From NCBI RefSeq assembly GCF_026278345.1, contig NZ_CP111085.1, forward strand, positions 322,001-386,000: 64,000 nucleotides of DNA, written 5' to 3'. The position numbers and the translations under genes are program-made. This DNA is from Tellurirhabdus rosea (GTDB taxonomy: Bacteria; Bacteroidota; Bacteroidia; Cytophagales; Spirosomataceae). Of this stretch, positions 1 to 7,621 are shown piece after piece (the stretch's first letter is position 1; every line of letters begins with the position of its first letter). Under the pieces are notes generated by a model. It was not told where the DNA came from and made no database searches. It saw only the letters and a program-made list of their open reading frames with translations.

Positions 1-867
1 TTTGAATTGTTCATCACATCCATCCGAAACCCTTTTTTGACTGCCAAGTTTGTGCCTTTGATAAGTGGGCTCAATTCTCTCTAAGATTGGAGGTTGCATT
101 CTATTTGCTCTTACATCAGGCTTACCTTTATACATCTTTCTTATATACTCTTTAAATGCTTCTAGAGAGTCATTGACATCTAGTCCTGACGAAGGATAAA
201 TACCCCAAAAATCAATTTGCCTAAAATCATTCACCGTTTGCGGCGAGAAGCTGCTAATCAGAAAATAAACAAGGAACAGGCTAAAATTGGTAGTATTTCC
301 TTGCTTTAAACAATCCTGAAATGCAAGGTTCATTTTCTCCAAATTTTTTGAAGTATAATAAGTGTTAGCATTAGTTAAGCTGTAAATAGTAGTAACGCGA
401 GATACCACAAGCTTGTAAAACCAGGGGCGGTTTATCTTCTGATTTATGTTGAAGAATAGGTTTAAATTATCTATAACTCTTATAGGGATTCCATATGATA
501 AAACTTTTTGTTGGTCCCTTGCACCTTTATAAGCATACAGTGCAGAAAGCAATAAAACTCGGTTATTAACGGCTAAATAGAAGTCCATATCTTTAGCTCC
601 TAATAAAATTACGTCTCCAATTGTAAATGAATTATACTGCTTTAGAATAGAATTTATAAGCGACGTAGTCCTTTCTTCTCTTGGACTTAAAAAAATTTCA
701 AATCCATCAGGAACAGCATAAAGTTTATCAGGATTCGATGAGACAACGATAACTAGATTTCCATCCTTTGAACTACGGAAATTTTGCAAAGCTTCAATAA
801 TTCCATCATAAGGAGACATTGTACTACTATTGATTATTGCTTCTACGCTAGTAATAAGTAAATTCAT
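1..867 (-). CDS. HAD-like protein, C-terminus beyond window edge (island gene)
   Basis: This is an open frame of 289 codons from an ATG at 867 to the left edge, with no stop in the window. The first ~125 residues read like a HAD-type Rossmann fold: a first strand LLITS, a second strand LVIVVSSN near residues 38-45, and a GDVILLGAKDMDFYLAV stretch near 83-99 that resembles HAD motif IV. The motif I aspartates (DxDx[TV]) are missing, since the first strand reads LLITSVEAI, so it may be catalytically dead or a different fold. The middle has no recognised domain. The last residues before the edge (ERIEPTYQRHKLGSQKR) recall the entry to a phosphoribosyltransferase-like domain, which is only a guess. 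Codon use is strongly AT-rich, unlike all other genes here. The nearby tRNA-Arg 3' end suggests it lies on an integrated element. Confidence 0.6.
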   Translation of the reverse strand, partial: MNLLITSVEAIINSSTMSPYDGIIEALQNFRSSKDGNLVIVVSSNPDKLYAVPDGFEIFLSPREERTTSLINSILKQYNSFTIGDVILLGAKDMDFYLAVNNRVLLLSALYAYKGARDQQKVLSYGIPIRVIDNLNLFFNINQKINRPWFYKLVVSRVTTIYSLTNANTYYTSKNLEKMNLAFQDCLKQGNTTNFSLFLVYFLISSFSPQTVNDFRQIDFWGIYPSSGLDVNDSLEAFKEYIRKMYKGKPDVRANRMQPPILERIEPTYQRHKLGSQKRVSDGCDEQFK

Positions 868-942
868 TATAATGATTGGGCTTAATTGTCTGTACCTGGT
901 TACTTTATACGCATAAATCAATGAAAAATATACTTCTTTTGC

Positions 943-980
943 AAAAAAAAGCCTGTAATCACCTAAAGAGTGTTACAGGC
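943..980 (-). terminator. Rho-independent terminator (minus strand)
   Basis: Arms GCCTGTAA (951-958) and TTACAGGC (973-980) pair perfectly. On the minus strand the stem is followed by eight T. It would stop transcripts arriving from the tRNA side before the HAD-like gene. Confidence 0.6.
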
Positions 981-1290
981 AAAGGTGCGATTGAATTGTG
1001 TTAATGACCTTGTCTACATAACACTCTCTCAACTATGGGCATTTCCGGATGGTCATTGACAACTATACGCACATACTTCTGCGCTCTTCAAGTGTAGCCA
1101 CACTCAACAGATGCATAAGTAAGCTCCGTTATTGCATTAAAGTAGAAATTTGGGCTAGTAACTCAGAAAGTAGGCTCTTAAGTTAGTTAATAGCTCCCTT
1201 ACATCTACCTAAAGCTCTTGATTATGCAGCCTCAAGAACATTGCTTTTAAAATTTAAAAAGACATGTTTTGGGAAAAGAATTAATAGATA

Positions 1291-1311
1291 TGCAAACTAT
1301 GGTGCAAACTA
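1291..1311. repeat. 9-bp direct repeat near tRNA-Arg 3' end
   Basis: TGCAAACTA occurs at 1291-1299 and again at 1303-1311, one helical turn apart. It sits ~50 bp beyond the tRNA-Arg 3' end. Paired short repeats here would suit arm-type binding sites of a tyrosine recombinase; that role is inferred. Confidence 0.4.
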
Positions 1312-1315
1312 ATAC

Positions 1316-1347
1316 AAAAAAAGCACTTAACATACGATGCTAAGTGC
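1316..1347 (-). terminator. Terminator of the tRNA-Arg transcript
   Basis: Arms GCACTTA (1323-1329) and TAAGTGC (1341-1347) pair. On the minus strand the stem is followed by a run of seven T. It lies 15 bp downstream of tRNA-Arg. Confidence 0.7.
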
Positions 1348-1361
1348 CTGACTTTCAACAG

Positions 1362-1435
1362 CGATCCCGTTTGGATTCGAACCAAAGACCGTCTGCTTAG
1401 AAGGCAGATGCTCTATCCAACTGAGCTACGGGACC
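1362..1435 (-). tRNA. tRNA-Arg (anticodon TCT)
   Basis: A full cloverleaf is visible on the minus strand. Acceptor GGTCCCG (1429-1435) pairs with CGGGATC (1363-1369) with one G-U. The D arm is GCTC/GAGC and the anticodon stem TCTGC/GCAGA encloses CTTCTAA, giving anticodon TCT. The T loop is TTCGAAT. The discriminator base is G and CCA is not encoded. The 3' end faces the AT-rich block, the usual side for integration of mobile elements. Confidence 0.95.
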
Positions 1436-1441
1436 AAAAGT

Positions 1442-1515
1442 AGTTAAGAGTTATGAGTTAAAAGTTATGAGTTGCTTCTTTTCAATTCATAACTTTTAAC
1501 TCATAACTCTTAACT
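1442..1515. repeat. Long stem-loop of tandem units between tRNA-Arg and tRNA-Pro
   Basis: Arms 1442-1474 and 1483-1515 are 33 nt, complementary with one mismatch, around an 8-nt loop. Each arm is built from a degenerate repeated unit of the type GAGTTATGAGTTAAAAGTTAT. It fills almost the whole spacer between two tRNA genes. Confidence 0.9.
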
Positions 1516-1522
1516 GTGTTTG

Positions 1523-1597
1523 TCGGGGTGGCAGGATTCGAACCTGCGACCACCTGGTCCCAAACCAGGTACGCTAACCGGACTGCGCTACACCCCG
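1523..1597 (-). tRNA. tRNA-Pro (anticodon TGG)
   Basis: The minus-strand cloverleaf has acceptor CGGGGTG (1591-1597) pairing with CACCCCG (1524-1530). Anticodon stem CCTGG/CCAGG holds TTTGGGA, giving anticodon TGG. The T arm is GCAGG TTCGAAT CCTGC. Discriminator A is at 1523. Confidence 0.95.
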
Positions 1598-1605
1598 AAA
1601 ATAAA

Positions 1606-1666
1606 AAAAGTTTACAGTCTAAAGTTTAGAGTTTACTAGCCAACTTTAAACGTTAAACTATAAACC
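1606..1666. repeat. Degenerate stem-loop between tRNA-Pro and tRNA-Ser
   Basis: Two arms of ~27 nt, built from TTTAAAGTTTA-like units, pair with about seven mismatches. Its right arm (1648-1666) matches 18 of 19 bases of an element upstream of groEL (44650-44668), so this is a dispersed family and not just local low complexity. Confidence 0.7.
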
Positions 1667-1696
1667 GAAGCGGCGAACCGCTCATACTTTAACTGG

Positions 1697-1783
1697 CGGA
1701 GAGAGCGGGATTCGAACCCGCGGTACCCTTGCGGGTACGGCAGTTTAGCAAACTGCTGGTTTCAGCCACTCACCCATCTCTCC
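1697..1783 (-). tRNA. tRNA-Ser (anticodon GCT)
   Basis: Class II tRNA on the minus strand with acceptor GGAGAGA (1777-1783) pairing with TCTCTCC (1698-1704). Anticodon stem GCAGT/ACTGC encloses TTGCTAA, giving anticodon GCT. A long variable arm (TACCCGCAAGGGTA) is typical for serine. The bases after the discriminator read CCA (1694-1696). Confidence 0.95.
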
Positions 1784-1946
1784 GTGGGCCGGCCTGCTTT
1801 CGCATTTCGTTCCGCAAATATAGAGCATTAAAACACATTCCACCAAACATTCCTGCCGAAAATCTTTTATTTTGGGCTAATTTCGCATTTCTGCTGGTTT
1901 CCACCGACCTCATTTCCGCCCGTTACCCAACGGCATAATTACCTGT

Positions 1947-2909
1947 ATGAACTGGAATTACGGATTGACTTACGCCGAGTTTGCCTTTATCGCCGCCTTC
2001 CTGATTCTGTACGCTATTTTTTTTCTGCGGACGTTTCGGGCGGCCCGTCTGCTGGGCACCACGGCCTGGGCCGTCATTCCCAAATTCTTCCTGCGGGCCG
2101 GTTATTTCTCGATGCTCCTGATTGCCCTCCTCGGCCCCGCTTTCGGAGAAGCCGAACGGGAACTGGTGGCCGAAGGAAAGGACATTTTCCTGATCGTGGA
2201 CCTTTCCCGGTCGATGGACGCGGCCGATGTGGCCCCCTCCCGGCTCGAAAAAGTCAAGTTTGAACTCGACCGGCTCATCAAAGCCCTTTCGGGGAACCGC
2301 TTCGGCCTGCTGGTCGTCTCGACCGAAGCGTACGTCCACGCGCCGCTGACCTCCGACCAGGCGGCGCTCAGCACCTTCATCCGTTCGCTTTCCACCAGCC
2401 TGATGCCCGAGTCGGGTACCAACCTCTGCGCCGCCGTAACGGTAGCGTTGCAGAAACATCTGCAAAACAAAACGTCCGATAATCAGACAAAAGTCATTGT
2501 CCTGCTCACCGACGGCGAAGATTTTGGCTCCTGCGAACGCTCGCTGCTGAACCGCATCCGGGCGTACGGCATTTCGCTGTTTGTGGTGGGCGTGGGCACC
2601 GAAACCGGCAGCACCATTCCGGCCGGGAAAAGCATCGTCCGCGATGCCGACGGACGGGCGGTTCGCTCCCGGCTCAACCGCGACCTGCTGCGGCGGCTCA
2701 GCCAGGACGCCAACGGCTCCTACCTCGAAATCACCTCTGCCTCCGGCGACCTGACCGCCCTCGCTTCGGCCATCTCCGGACTCGAAAACCGGCTCATCGA
2801 CCAGCGGAAAATCCGGGTCACTTCCAACAAATACTATTATTTTCTGGCCGTTGCCCTAATTTTAATCGCCGTTGACCTGTTGGTGAGCGTCCGAACGTTT
2901 AAGTTATAA
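1947..2909 (+). CDS. BatA/BatB-like VWA-domain membrane protein
   Basis: A 320-aa protein with two N-terminal membrane segments (about residues 10-27 and 45-63), a von Willebrand A domain (about 78-285) and a C-terminal membrane segment (about 297-315). The metal-binding MIDAS site looks complete: D85-x-S87-x-S89, T158 in SGTNL and D189 in LLTDGED. This layout is that of BatA/BatB proteins of the Bacteroidota aerotolerance operon, whose VWA domain is exposed to the periplasm. The next gene, 37 bp on, is a secreted TPR protein like BatC. moxR, batD and batE are not in the window, so this is an incomplete or dispersed module. Exact biochemical role unknown. Confidence 0.8.
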   Translation: MNWNYGLTYAEFAFIAAFLILYAIFFLRTFRAARLLGTTAWAVIPKFFLRAGYFSMLLIALLGPAFGEAERELVAEGKDIFLIVDLSRSMDAADVAPSRLEKVKFELDRLIKALSGNRFGLLVVSTEAYVHAPLTSDQAALSTFIRSLSTSLMPESGTNLCAAVTVALQKHLQNKTSDNQTKVIVLLTDGEDFGSCERSLLNRIRAYGISLFVVGVGTETGSTIPAGKSIVRDADGRAVRSRLNRDLLRRLSQDANGSYLEITSASGDLTALASAISGLENRLIDQRKIRVTSNKYYYFLAVALILIAVDLLVSVRTFKL

Positions 2910-2946
2910 TCGGAGTTTTTACATTTAGAGCGTATTTCATCGCGGC

Positions 2947-3660
2947 ATGACTTATCTGATACTGTCTTTTCTTTTGTGGCTCTCGGACAACCGATCGGTG
3001 GCGCAGGTCTCTCAGAAAAACACGGCCCGGCTGGAAGCGTTCAAAGCGTATCAGGCAGGCAATTACCAGCGGGCCGCCGATCAGTATTCGCTGCTGCTTC
3101 GGTCGTCGCTGTTCGTGGAACCCACGGCCCGGCTGAACCTGGGGCATTCGTATTTCCAGCTTCGGAGGTACCCGGATGCCCAGCGGTATTACCAGCAGGT
3201 AGCCCAGGTCCGGCAGCCCGAACTGGCGGCCCAGGCCATGCTCCAGCTGGGCGTGATCGCCTGTCTGAAAGGAGACACCCTGACCGCCCTCCGGCAGTAT
3301 CGGCAGGCCCTCCAGATGCAGCCGGATTTGCCCGAAGCGCAGTTTAATTACGAGTTCATCAGCAAGCGCTTCTCGGGGCGGGTTCCCCGCTCGAAAGCGC
3401 CGAAAAAAGAAATACAGAAACAGGCCGCCGCTTCGAATGAAGCGGACGTGCAGCCCGGACAGCCTAACGCCGGCCGGGAAGTCGAACAGAACGACCGGCG
3501 GACAGACCTCCTCCGGCGCCTTCGGTCGCTGAACCTGACGGAGGCGCAGGTTCTGCAGTTGCTGAATTCGATGGAGGACACCGAAGTGCAGTACATCCAA
3601 CAGCGTAAGCCCTCGTCACTGGCTTCCAAAGAAGCCCGGAAGGCCTACCGAACCTGGTAA
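2947..3660 (+). CDS. Secreted TPR protein, BatC-like
   Basis: A 237-aa protein. Residues 1-19 form a signal peptide ending near SVAQ. Residues ~28-140 form about three tetratricopeptide units (AFKAYQAGNYQRAADQY, LNLGHSYFQLRRYPDAQRYY, LGVIACLKGDTLTALRQY). The C-terminal third is charged and probably disordered, with a final LTEAQVLQLLNSME segment similar to the end of BatC proteins. It follows the VWA gene at short distance and probably shares its transcript. A scaffold role in a periplasmic complex with the VWA protein is inferred from the known Bat gene order. Confidence 0.75.
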   Translation: MTYLILSFLLWLSDNRSVAQVSQKNTARLEAFKAYQAGNYQRAADQYSLLLRSSLFVEPTARLNLGHSYFQLRRYPDAQRYYQQVAQVRQPELAAQAMLQLGVIACLKGDTLTALRQYRQALQMQPDLPEAQFNYEFISKRFSGRVPRSKAPKKEIQKQAAASNEADVQPGQPNAGREVEQNDRRTDLLRRLRSLNLTEAQVLQLLNSMEDTEVQYIQQRKPSSLASKEARKAYRTW

Positions 3661-3694
3661 TTTCATCAACAAACCACATAGAGTTCACCTGATT

Positions 3695-4870
3695 ATGAAT
3701 GAAGTAGTCATTGTCTCCGCCGTGCGGACGCCCCTGGGCAGTTTTGGCGGCATTCTGTCGCCCCTGTCGGCCACCGAACTTGGAGCCAAAGCCATTGAAG
3801 CGGCCCTGCAACGGGCGGGCATTGAGGCCTCCCAGGTCGAAGAAGTCATTATGGGCAACGTGGTCTCGGCCAATCTGGGCCAGGCTCCGGCCCGTCAGGC
3901 GGCGCTCAAAGCCGGACTGCCGGCCACAGCCCGCTGTACCACCGTCAACAAAGTGTGCGCTTCGGGGACGAAGGCCATCATGATGGCGGCCCAGACCATC
4001 CAGCTCGGCCAGGCCGACATCATCGTGGCGGGCGGCATGGAAAGCATGTCCAACATCCCGTACTATGTGCCCAAAGCCCGTTTCGGGTACAAATACGGCA
4101 ATGCCGAACTCATCGACGGCCTCGCCCGCGATGGCCTGACCGACGTTTACGACCAGTGCGCCATGGGTGTTTTTGCCGACGGCATCGCCAAAAAATACGG
4201 CATCAGCCGTGAGGAACAGGACGCCTACGCCGTTCGCTCCTACGAACGTTCAGCCCAGTCGACGGAGAACGGCCGGTTTAAGGCCGAGATCGTGCCGCTG
4301 GAGGTGCCGGGCCGCAAAGGGGCGGTTACCGTCTCGGAAGATGAGGAATTTAAAAATGTGATTTTCGATAAGATTCCGTCCCTGAAACCGGCCTTTACGA
4401 AAGAAGGCACCGTGACGGCGGCCAACTCCTCGACCATCAACGATGGCGCTTCGGCCCTGGTGGTGATGAGCCTGCGCAAGGCCGAGGAACTGGGCCTGAA
4501 ACCGCTGGCCCGGATTCTGGGCTATGCCGATGCCGAACAGGAACCGGCCCTGTTTCCGACGACGCCCGTTCTGGCCGTTCCGGCGGCGCTGAAACGGGCA
4601 GGCATCCGGGCCCACGACGTCGATTATTACGAGGTCAATGAGGCGTTTTCGGTGGTTCCGCTGGCATTCAGCAAACTGCTGGACGTGCCGCAGGAGAAAC
4701 TGAACGTGTACGGCGGGGCCGTTTCCATCGGGCATCCGCTGGGCGCTTCCGGAGCCCGGATCGTCACGACGCTGACCAACATTCTGCACCAGAATGGCGG
4801 CACCGTCGGGGCGGTCGGCATCTGCAACGGCGGCGGCGGGGCCTCGGCGCTGGTGATCGAGAAAATGTAA
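3695..4870 (+). CDS. Acetyl-CoA C-acetyltransferase / thiolase
   Basis: A 391-aa thiolase of full family length. The acyl-accepting cysteine is C88 in [11 protein letters not shown], and the second half carries the catalytic H347 ([12 protein letters not shown]) and C377 (ICNGGGGAS). It condenses two acetyl-CoA or cleaves 3-ketoacyl-CoA in the cytosol. The best match by length and motifs is the AtoB type (biosynthetic or short-chain degradative) rather than FadA. No other beta-oxidation genes are adjacent. A strong terminator follows, so it is transcribed separately from purC. Confidence 0.9.
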   Translation: MNEVVIVSAVRTPLGSFGGILSPLSATELGAKAIEAALQRAGIEASQVEEVIMGNVVSANLGQAPARQAALKAGLPATARCTTVNKVCASGTKAIMMAAQTIQLGQADIIVAGGMESMSNIPYYVPKARFGYKYGNAELIDGLARDGLTDVYDQCAMGVFADGIAKKYGISREEQDAYAVRSYERSAQSTENGRFKAEIVPLEVPGRKGAVTVSEDEEFKNVIFDKIPSLKPAFTKEGTVTAANSSTINDGASALVVMSLRKAEELGLKPLARILGYADAEQEPALFPTTPVLAVPAALKRAGIRAHDVDYYEVNEAFSVVPLAFSKLLDVPQEKLNVYGGAVSIGHPLGASGARIVTTLTNILHQNGGTVGAVGICNGGGGASALVIEKM

Positions 4871-4886
4871 TTCCGGTTCAGCACCG

Positions 4887-4927
4887 AAAAAGGACTTGTC
4901 GGCGGGTTTGTCGGCAGGTCCTTTTTT
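4887..4927 (+). terminator. Rho-independent terminator after thiolase
   Basis: AAAAAGGAC pairs with GTCCTTTTT around a 22-nt loop and ends in six T. It lies 17 bp after the thiolase stop. Confidence 0.7.
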
Positions 4928-5094
4928 ATTGCCCACCGCCATGATGGCCCGGTCTTTCCCGTCTGCCCGCACCAAAACCTTGTTGAAACATTTTGCGAAA
5001 CGGCCCGAAACCGTTTGTTTCGCGCTAGATTTCCGAAAAAGGTCAGAACGGCCACCTCCAACCGGGCTTCTCCGGGAACGCGGACAACGATAAT

Positions 5095-6039
5095 ATGAAT
5101 AGTTTACAGGAAACCCATTTCCAGTTTGAAGGACAGACCGGTTACTACCGGGGCAAGGTGCGGGATGTGTACAGCTTCCCCGACCGGCTCGTCATGGTGG
5201 CCTCCGACCGCATCTCGGCCTTCGACGTGGTGCTGCCGCGCCCGATTCCCTACAAAGGGCAGGTGCTGAACCAGACCGCCGCGCATTTTCTGAAAGCCAC
5301 CGCCGACATCGTCCCGAACTGGCTCCTGGCGACGCCGGACCCGAACGTCAGCGTCGGCCTCAAATGCGAAACGTACCCGGTCGAGATGGTCGTGCGGGGC
5401 TATCTGGCGGGCCACGCCTGGCGGACTTACCGCTCGGGCCTGCGGACGCTCTGCGGCGTGGCCCTGCCCGATGGGCTGAACGAAAACGACCGTCTGCCGG
5501 AACCGATCATCACGCCCACGACCAAAGCCCACGAAGGCCACGACGAGGACATTTCCCGCGAGGAGATTCTGGCGAAAGGACTGGTTTCGGAAGCCGAATA
5601 CGGGCAACTGGAGGCGTACGCCCTGGCGCTGTTCCGCCGCGGAACCGCAATGGCCGCCGAACGGGGCCTGATTCTGGTCGATACCAAATACGAATTCGGC
5701 CGGTACAACGGGCAGGTCTACCTCATCGACGAAGTCCACACGCCGGATTCGTCCCGGTACTTCTACGCCGAGGGCTACGAGGCCCGGCAGCAGGCCGGTG
5801 AGGCACAAAAACAATTGTCCAAGGAGTTTGTTAGAGAATGGCTTATTGCCAATAATTTCCAGGGCAAAGAGGGCCAGGTCGTGCCGGAGATGACGGACGA
5901 GTGGATTACCCAGATTTCTGAACGGTACATCGAACTCTACGAAACCGTCACGGGTCAGCCTTTTCAGCGCGCCCAGACAGACCATATTCTGCAACGAATC
6001 GAAACCAACATTCGCCAGTCGCTGGCGGTTATTTATTAA
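5095..6039 (+). CDS. purC: SAICAR synthetase (phosphoribosylaminoimidazole-succinocarboxamide synthase)
   Basis: A 314-aa enzyme of purine biosynthesis that joins CAIR and aspartate using ATP. Diagnostic motifs are [20 protein letters not shown] at the N-terminus, [15 protein letters not shown], the [16 protein letters not shown] stretch, [16 protein letters not shown], and [11 protein letters not shown]. At over 300 residues it is the long, yeast Ade1-like version seen in many Bacteroidota, not the ~240-aa E. coli form. Unlinked to other pur genes here. The stop codon runs straight into a tandem-unit stem-loop. Confidence 0.95.
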   Translation: MNSLQETHFQFEGQTGYYRGKVRDVYSFPDRLVMVASDRISAFDVVLPRPIPYKGQVLNQTAAHFLKATADIVPNWLLATPDPNVSVGLKCETYPVEMVVRGYLAGHAWRTYRSGLRTLCGVALPDGLNENDRLPEPIITPTTKAHEGHDEDISREEILAKGLVSEAEYGQLEAYALALFRRGTAMAAERGLILVDTKYEFGRYNGQVYLIDEVHTPDSSRYFYAEGYEARQQAGEAQKQLSKEFVREWLIANNFQGKEGQVVPEMTDEWITQISERYIELYETVTGQPFQRAQTDHILQRIETNIRQSLAVIY

Positions 6040-6118
6040 TTGAATGACGGAATGACTGAATGACTGATTGGAACAGAGCTAATCATTCATTCAGTCATTC
6101 AATCATTCAGTCATTCAA
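6040..6118. repeat. Tandem-unit stem-loop between purC and the STAS gene
   Basis: The left arm (6040-6069) is built of TGAATGAC-type octamers. The right arm (6081-6118) is built of the complementary GTCATTCA-type octamers, so pairing is possible in several registers. It starts at the purC stop and ends 12 bp before the next start codon. Confidence 0.9.
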
Positions 6119-6130
6119 CATTAAACTTAT

Positions 6131-6544
6131 ATGAATCATACGATTGAACGAAACGACCAGTACGCGCTGATTAAACTTCAGGAAGAAGCTTTTGGCGGCG
6201 AGGTGCCTTCGAGTTTTGAGGTGGTCGCCCGCAGCCTGTTCCGGGAAGGCTTCAGCAACCTGATTGTGGACATCAACAGCGTGGACAGCGTCGATCAGAA
6301 CGGCACCAGCGTCCTGCGCAAGATCAACCGCCAGAGCTCCAACGAACTCGGCATCATGATTCTGGTTACCAAAAAAGATACCATTACCGATTTTCTGGAA
6401 GGTTCCATTCAGGACATTACCATGCTGCCCACGGTTGAGGAAGCCATCGACGCCGTGTTTATGCACGATCTGGAAAATAACTTCCGCAACGAGGACGACG
6501 ACGAATACGACGAGTTCGACGGCAGCACCACCACGGAACCCTAA
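6131..6544 (+). CDS. STAS-domain protein (anti-sigma factor antagonist-like)
   Basis: A 137-aa protein. Residues ~5-110 match the STAS fold, with the core strand NLIVDINSVDSVDQNGTSVLRK. In SpoIIAA-type antagonists the phosphorylated serine follows an aspartate (DSxG). Here the position reads DQNGT, so classical switch phosphorylation is unlikely, although a neighbouring threonine is present. The last ~25 residues are an acidic tail (EDDDEYDEFDG). From memory, a STAS gene directly upstream of RNase Z is common in Cytophagales. The two genes here are separated by REP-like palindromes. Confidence 0.75.
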   Translation: MNHTIERNDQYALIKLQEEAFGGEVPSSFEVVARSLFREGFSNLIVDINSVDSVDQNGTSVLRKINRQSSNELGIMILVTKKDTITDFLEGSIQDITMLPTVEEAIDAVFMHDLENNFRNEDDDEYDEFDGSTTTEP

Positions 6545-6553
6545 CCGTACCTT

Positions 6554-6667
6554 CGGGCTTCAGCCCGTGAGAAAAACGGCTTCGTGAAAGAACCACACGG
6601 CCCCGGCCCTTGAACAAAGACCACGGACTCAACTTCGTGAGAAAAAAAGCATGGGCTGACGCCCGTG
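6554..6667. repeat. REP-like palindrome pair upstream of RNase Z
   Basis: One palindrome is CGGGCTTCAGCCCG (6554-6567). A second, inverted and slightly diverged one is CATGGGCTGACGCCCGTG (6650-6667). Each is flanked by a copy of CGTGAGAAAAA (6566-6576, 6636-6646). The arrangement resembles bacterial interspersed REP pairs, which in other genomes are linked to IS200-like REP-associated transposases. None is in the window. Confidence 0.7.
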
Positions 6668-6675
6668 GATACATG

Positions 6676-7596
6676 ATGAATTTCAACCTGACAATTCTGG
6701 GAAGCGGCTCGGCGACCCCTTTGCTGGGGCGCCACCCGACCGCTCAACTGCTTGAAATCGAAAGCGATTATTTTCTGATCGATTGCGGCGAAGGTACGCA
6801 GTACCGGCTCATGGAACAGAAAATCCGCCCCGGCAGGTTGCGTTACATCTTCATCAGTCACCTCCACGGCGATCATTATTTCGGGCTCGTCCCGCTGCTG
6901 TCGAGCCTGAATCTGGCCGGCCGGCAGGACGAGCTTCACCTCTTCGGCCCGGCGGGCCTGCTGGAAATCATGACGGTGCAGTTTCGCTATTCCGACACCC
7001 GGATCGGTTTTCCGCTGCATTTTCACCCCGTTGACCCGACGGCCCCGGCCACCGTTCTGGACCTGCCGTCGCTGACCGTGGAGTCCATTCCGCTCCAGCA
7101 CCGCATCGACTGTACGGGCTACCTGTTCCGCGAAAAGGCCCGGAAGCGAAAGCTCATCCGCGAAAAACTGCCCGCCGATGTGCCGGTGGATTACCTGCGG
7201 CAGCTCAAAGACGGGCACGACATCCTCGACGCCCAGGGGCGCGTGCTGTTCCGGATGGACGATTACACTGTTCCGGCCCCGCCGCCCCGCTCCTACGCCT
7301 TCTGCTCGGACACCCGGTTTACCGAAACGATTATCGACCAGCTGCGCGGCATCGACCTGCTGTATCACGAAGCTACGTTTCTCGAAGACATGGCAGTTCG
7401 GGCGGCGGAGGTCTTCCATTCCACCGCGCGGCAGGCCGCTGCCATTGCCGCCAAAGCCGGGGTGGGCCGCCTGCTGATCGGACACTTTTCCTCCCGCTAC
7501 AAACAGACAGACGCCTTTCTGACCGAAGCCCGGACGGTTTTTGCCCAGACCTATCTGGCCCAGGAAGGGCAAACCATAACGGTCAAAGAAACGTAA
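6676..7596 (+). CDS. rnz: Ribonuclease Z (tRNA 3'-processing endonuclease)
   Basis: Metallo-beta-lactamase-fold nuclease of ~306 aa that trims tRNA 3' trailers. Zinc ligands are visible in SHLHGDHYFG (H62, H64, D66, H67), in the C-terminal FCSDTRF aspartate and in LIGHFSSRY. The N-terminus LTILGSGSATP is the standard RNase Z start. I chose the ATG at 6676 because the longer frame from 6610 reads through the REP-like sequence and adds an unnatural N-terminus; the ATG at 6673 is equivalent. The tRNA genes at 1362-1783 lack or nearly lack encoded CCA, consistent with a need for this enzyme. Confidence 0.93.
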   Translation: MNFNLTILGSGSATPLLGRHPTAQLLEIESDYFLIDCGEGTQYRLMEQKIRPGRLRYIFISHLHGDHYFGLVPLLSSLNLAGRQDELHLFGPAGLLEIMTVQFRYSDTRIGFPLHFHPVDPTAPATVLDLPSLTVESIPLQHRIDCTGYLFREKARKRKLIREKLPADVPVDYLRQLKDGHDILDAQGRVLFRMDDYTVPAPPPRSYAFCSDTRFTETIIDQLRGIDLLYHEATFLEDMAVRAAEVFHSTARQAAAIAAKAGVGRLLIGHFSSRYKQTDAFLTEARTVFAQTYLAQEGQTITVKET

Positions 7597-7609
7597 CGGC
7601 AAATTTTCA

Positions 7610-7617
7610 TATATTTG
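7610..7617 (+). promoter_or_regulatory. Bacteroidota-type -7 box TATATTTG
   Basis: Matches TAnnTTTG, the -7 element of the primary sigma factor in this phylum. It is only five bases before the ATG at 7622, so transcription from it would begin at or after that ATG. Confidence 0.45.
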
Positions 7618-7621
7618 CACG

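Larger units (their letters stand above)
868..1361. other. AT-rich non-coding flank of a putative integrated element
   Basis: About 490 bases without a convincing gene; stops are frequent in all frames. The stretch holds two minus-strand terminator-like hairpins (943-980 and 1316-1347) and a 9-bp direct repeat at 1291-1311. Base composition matches the AT-rich gene to its left rather than the tRNA cluster to its right. No integrase is visible; if one exists it lies left of the window. Confidence 0.5.

Noticed and set aside
1729-1938. Open frame through tRNA-Ser
   Set aside because: It overlaps a perfect tRNA gene and has no protein-like composition.
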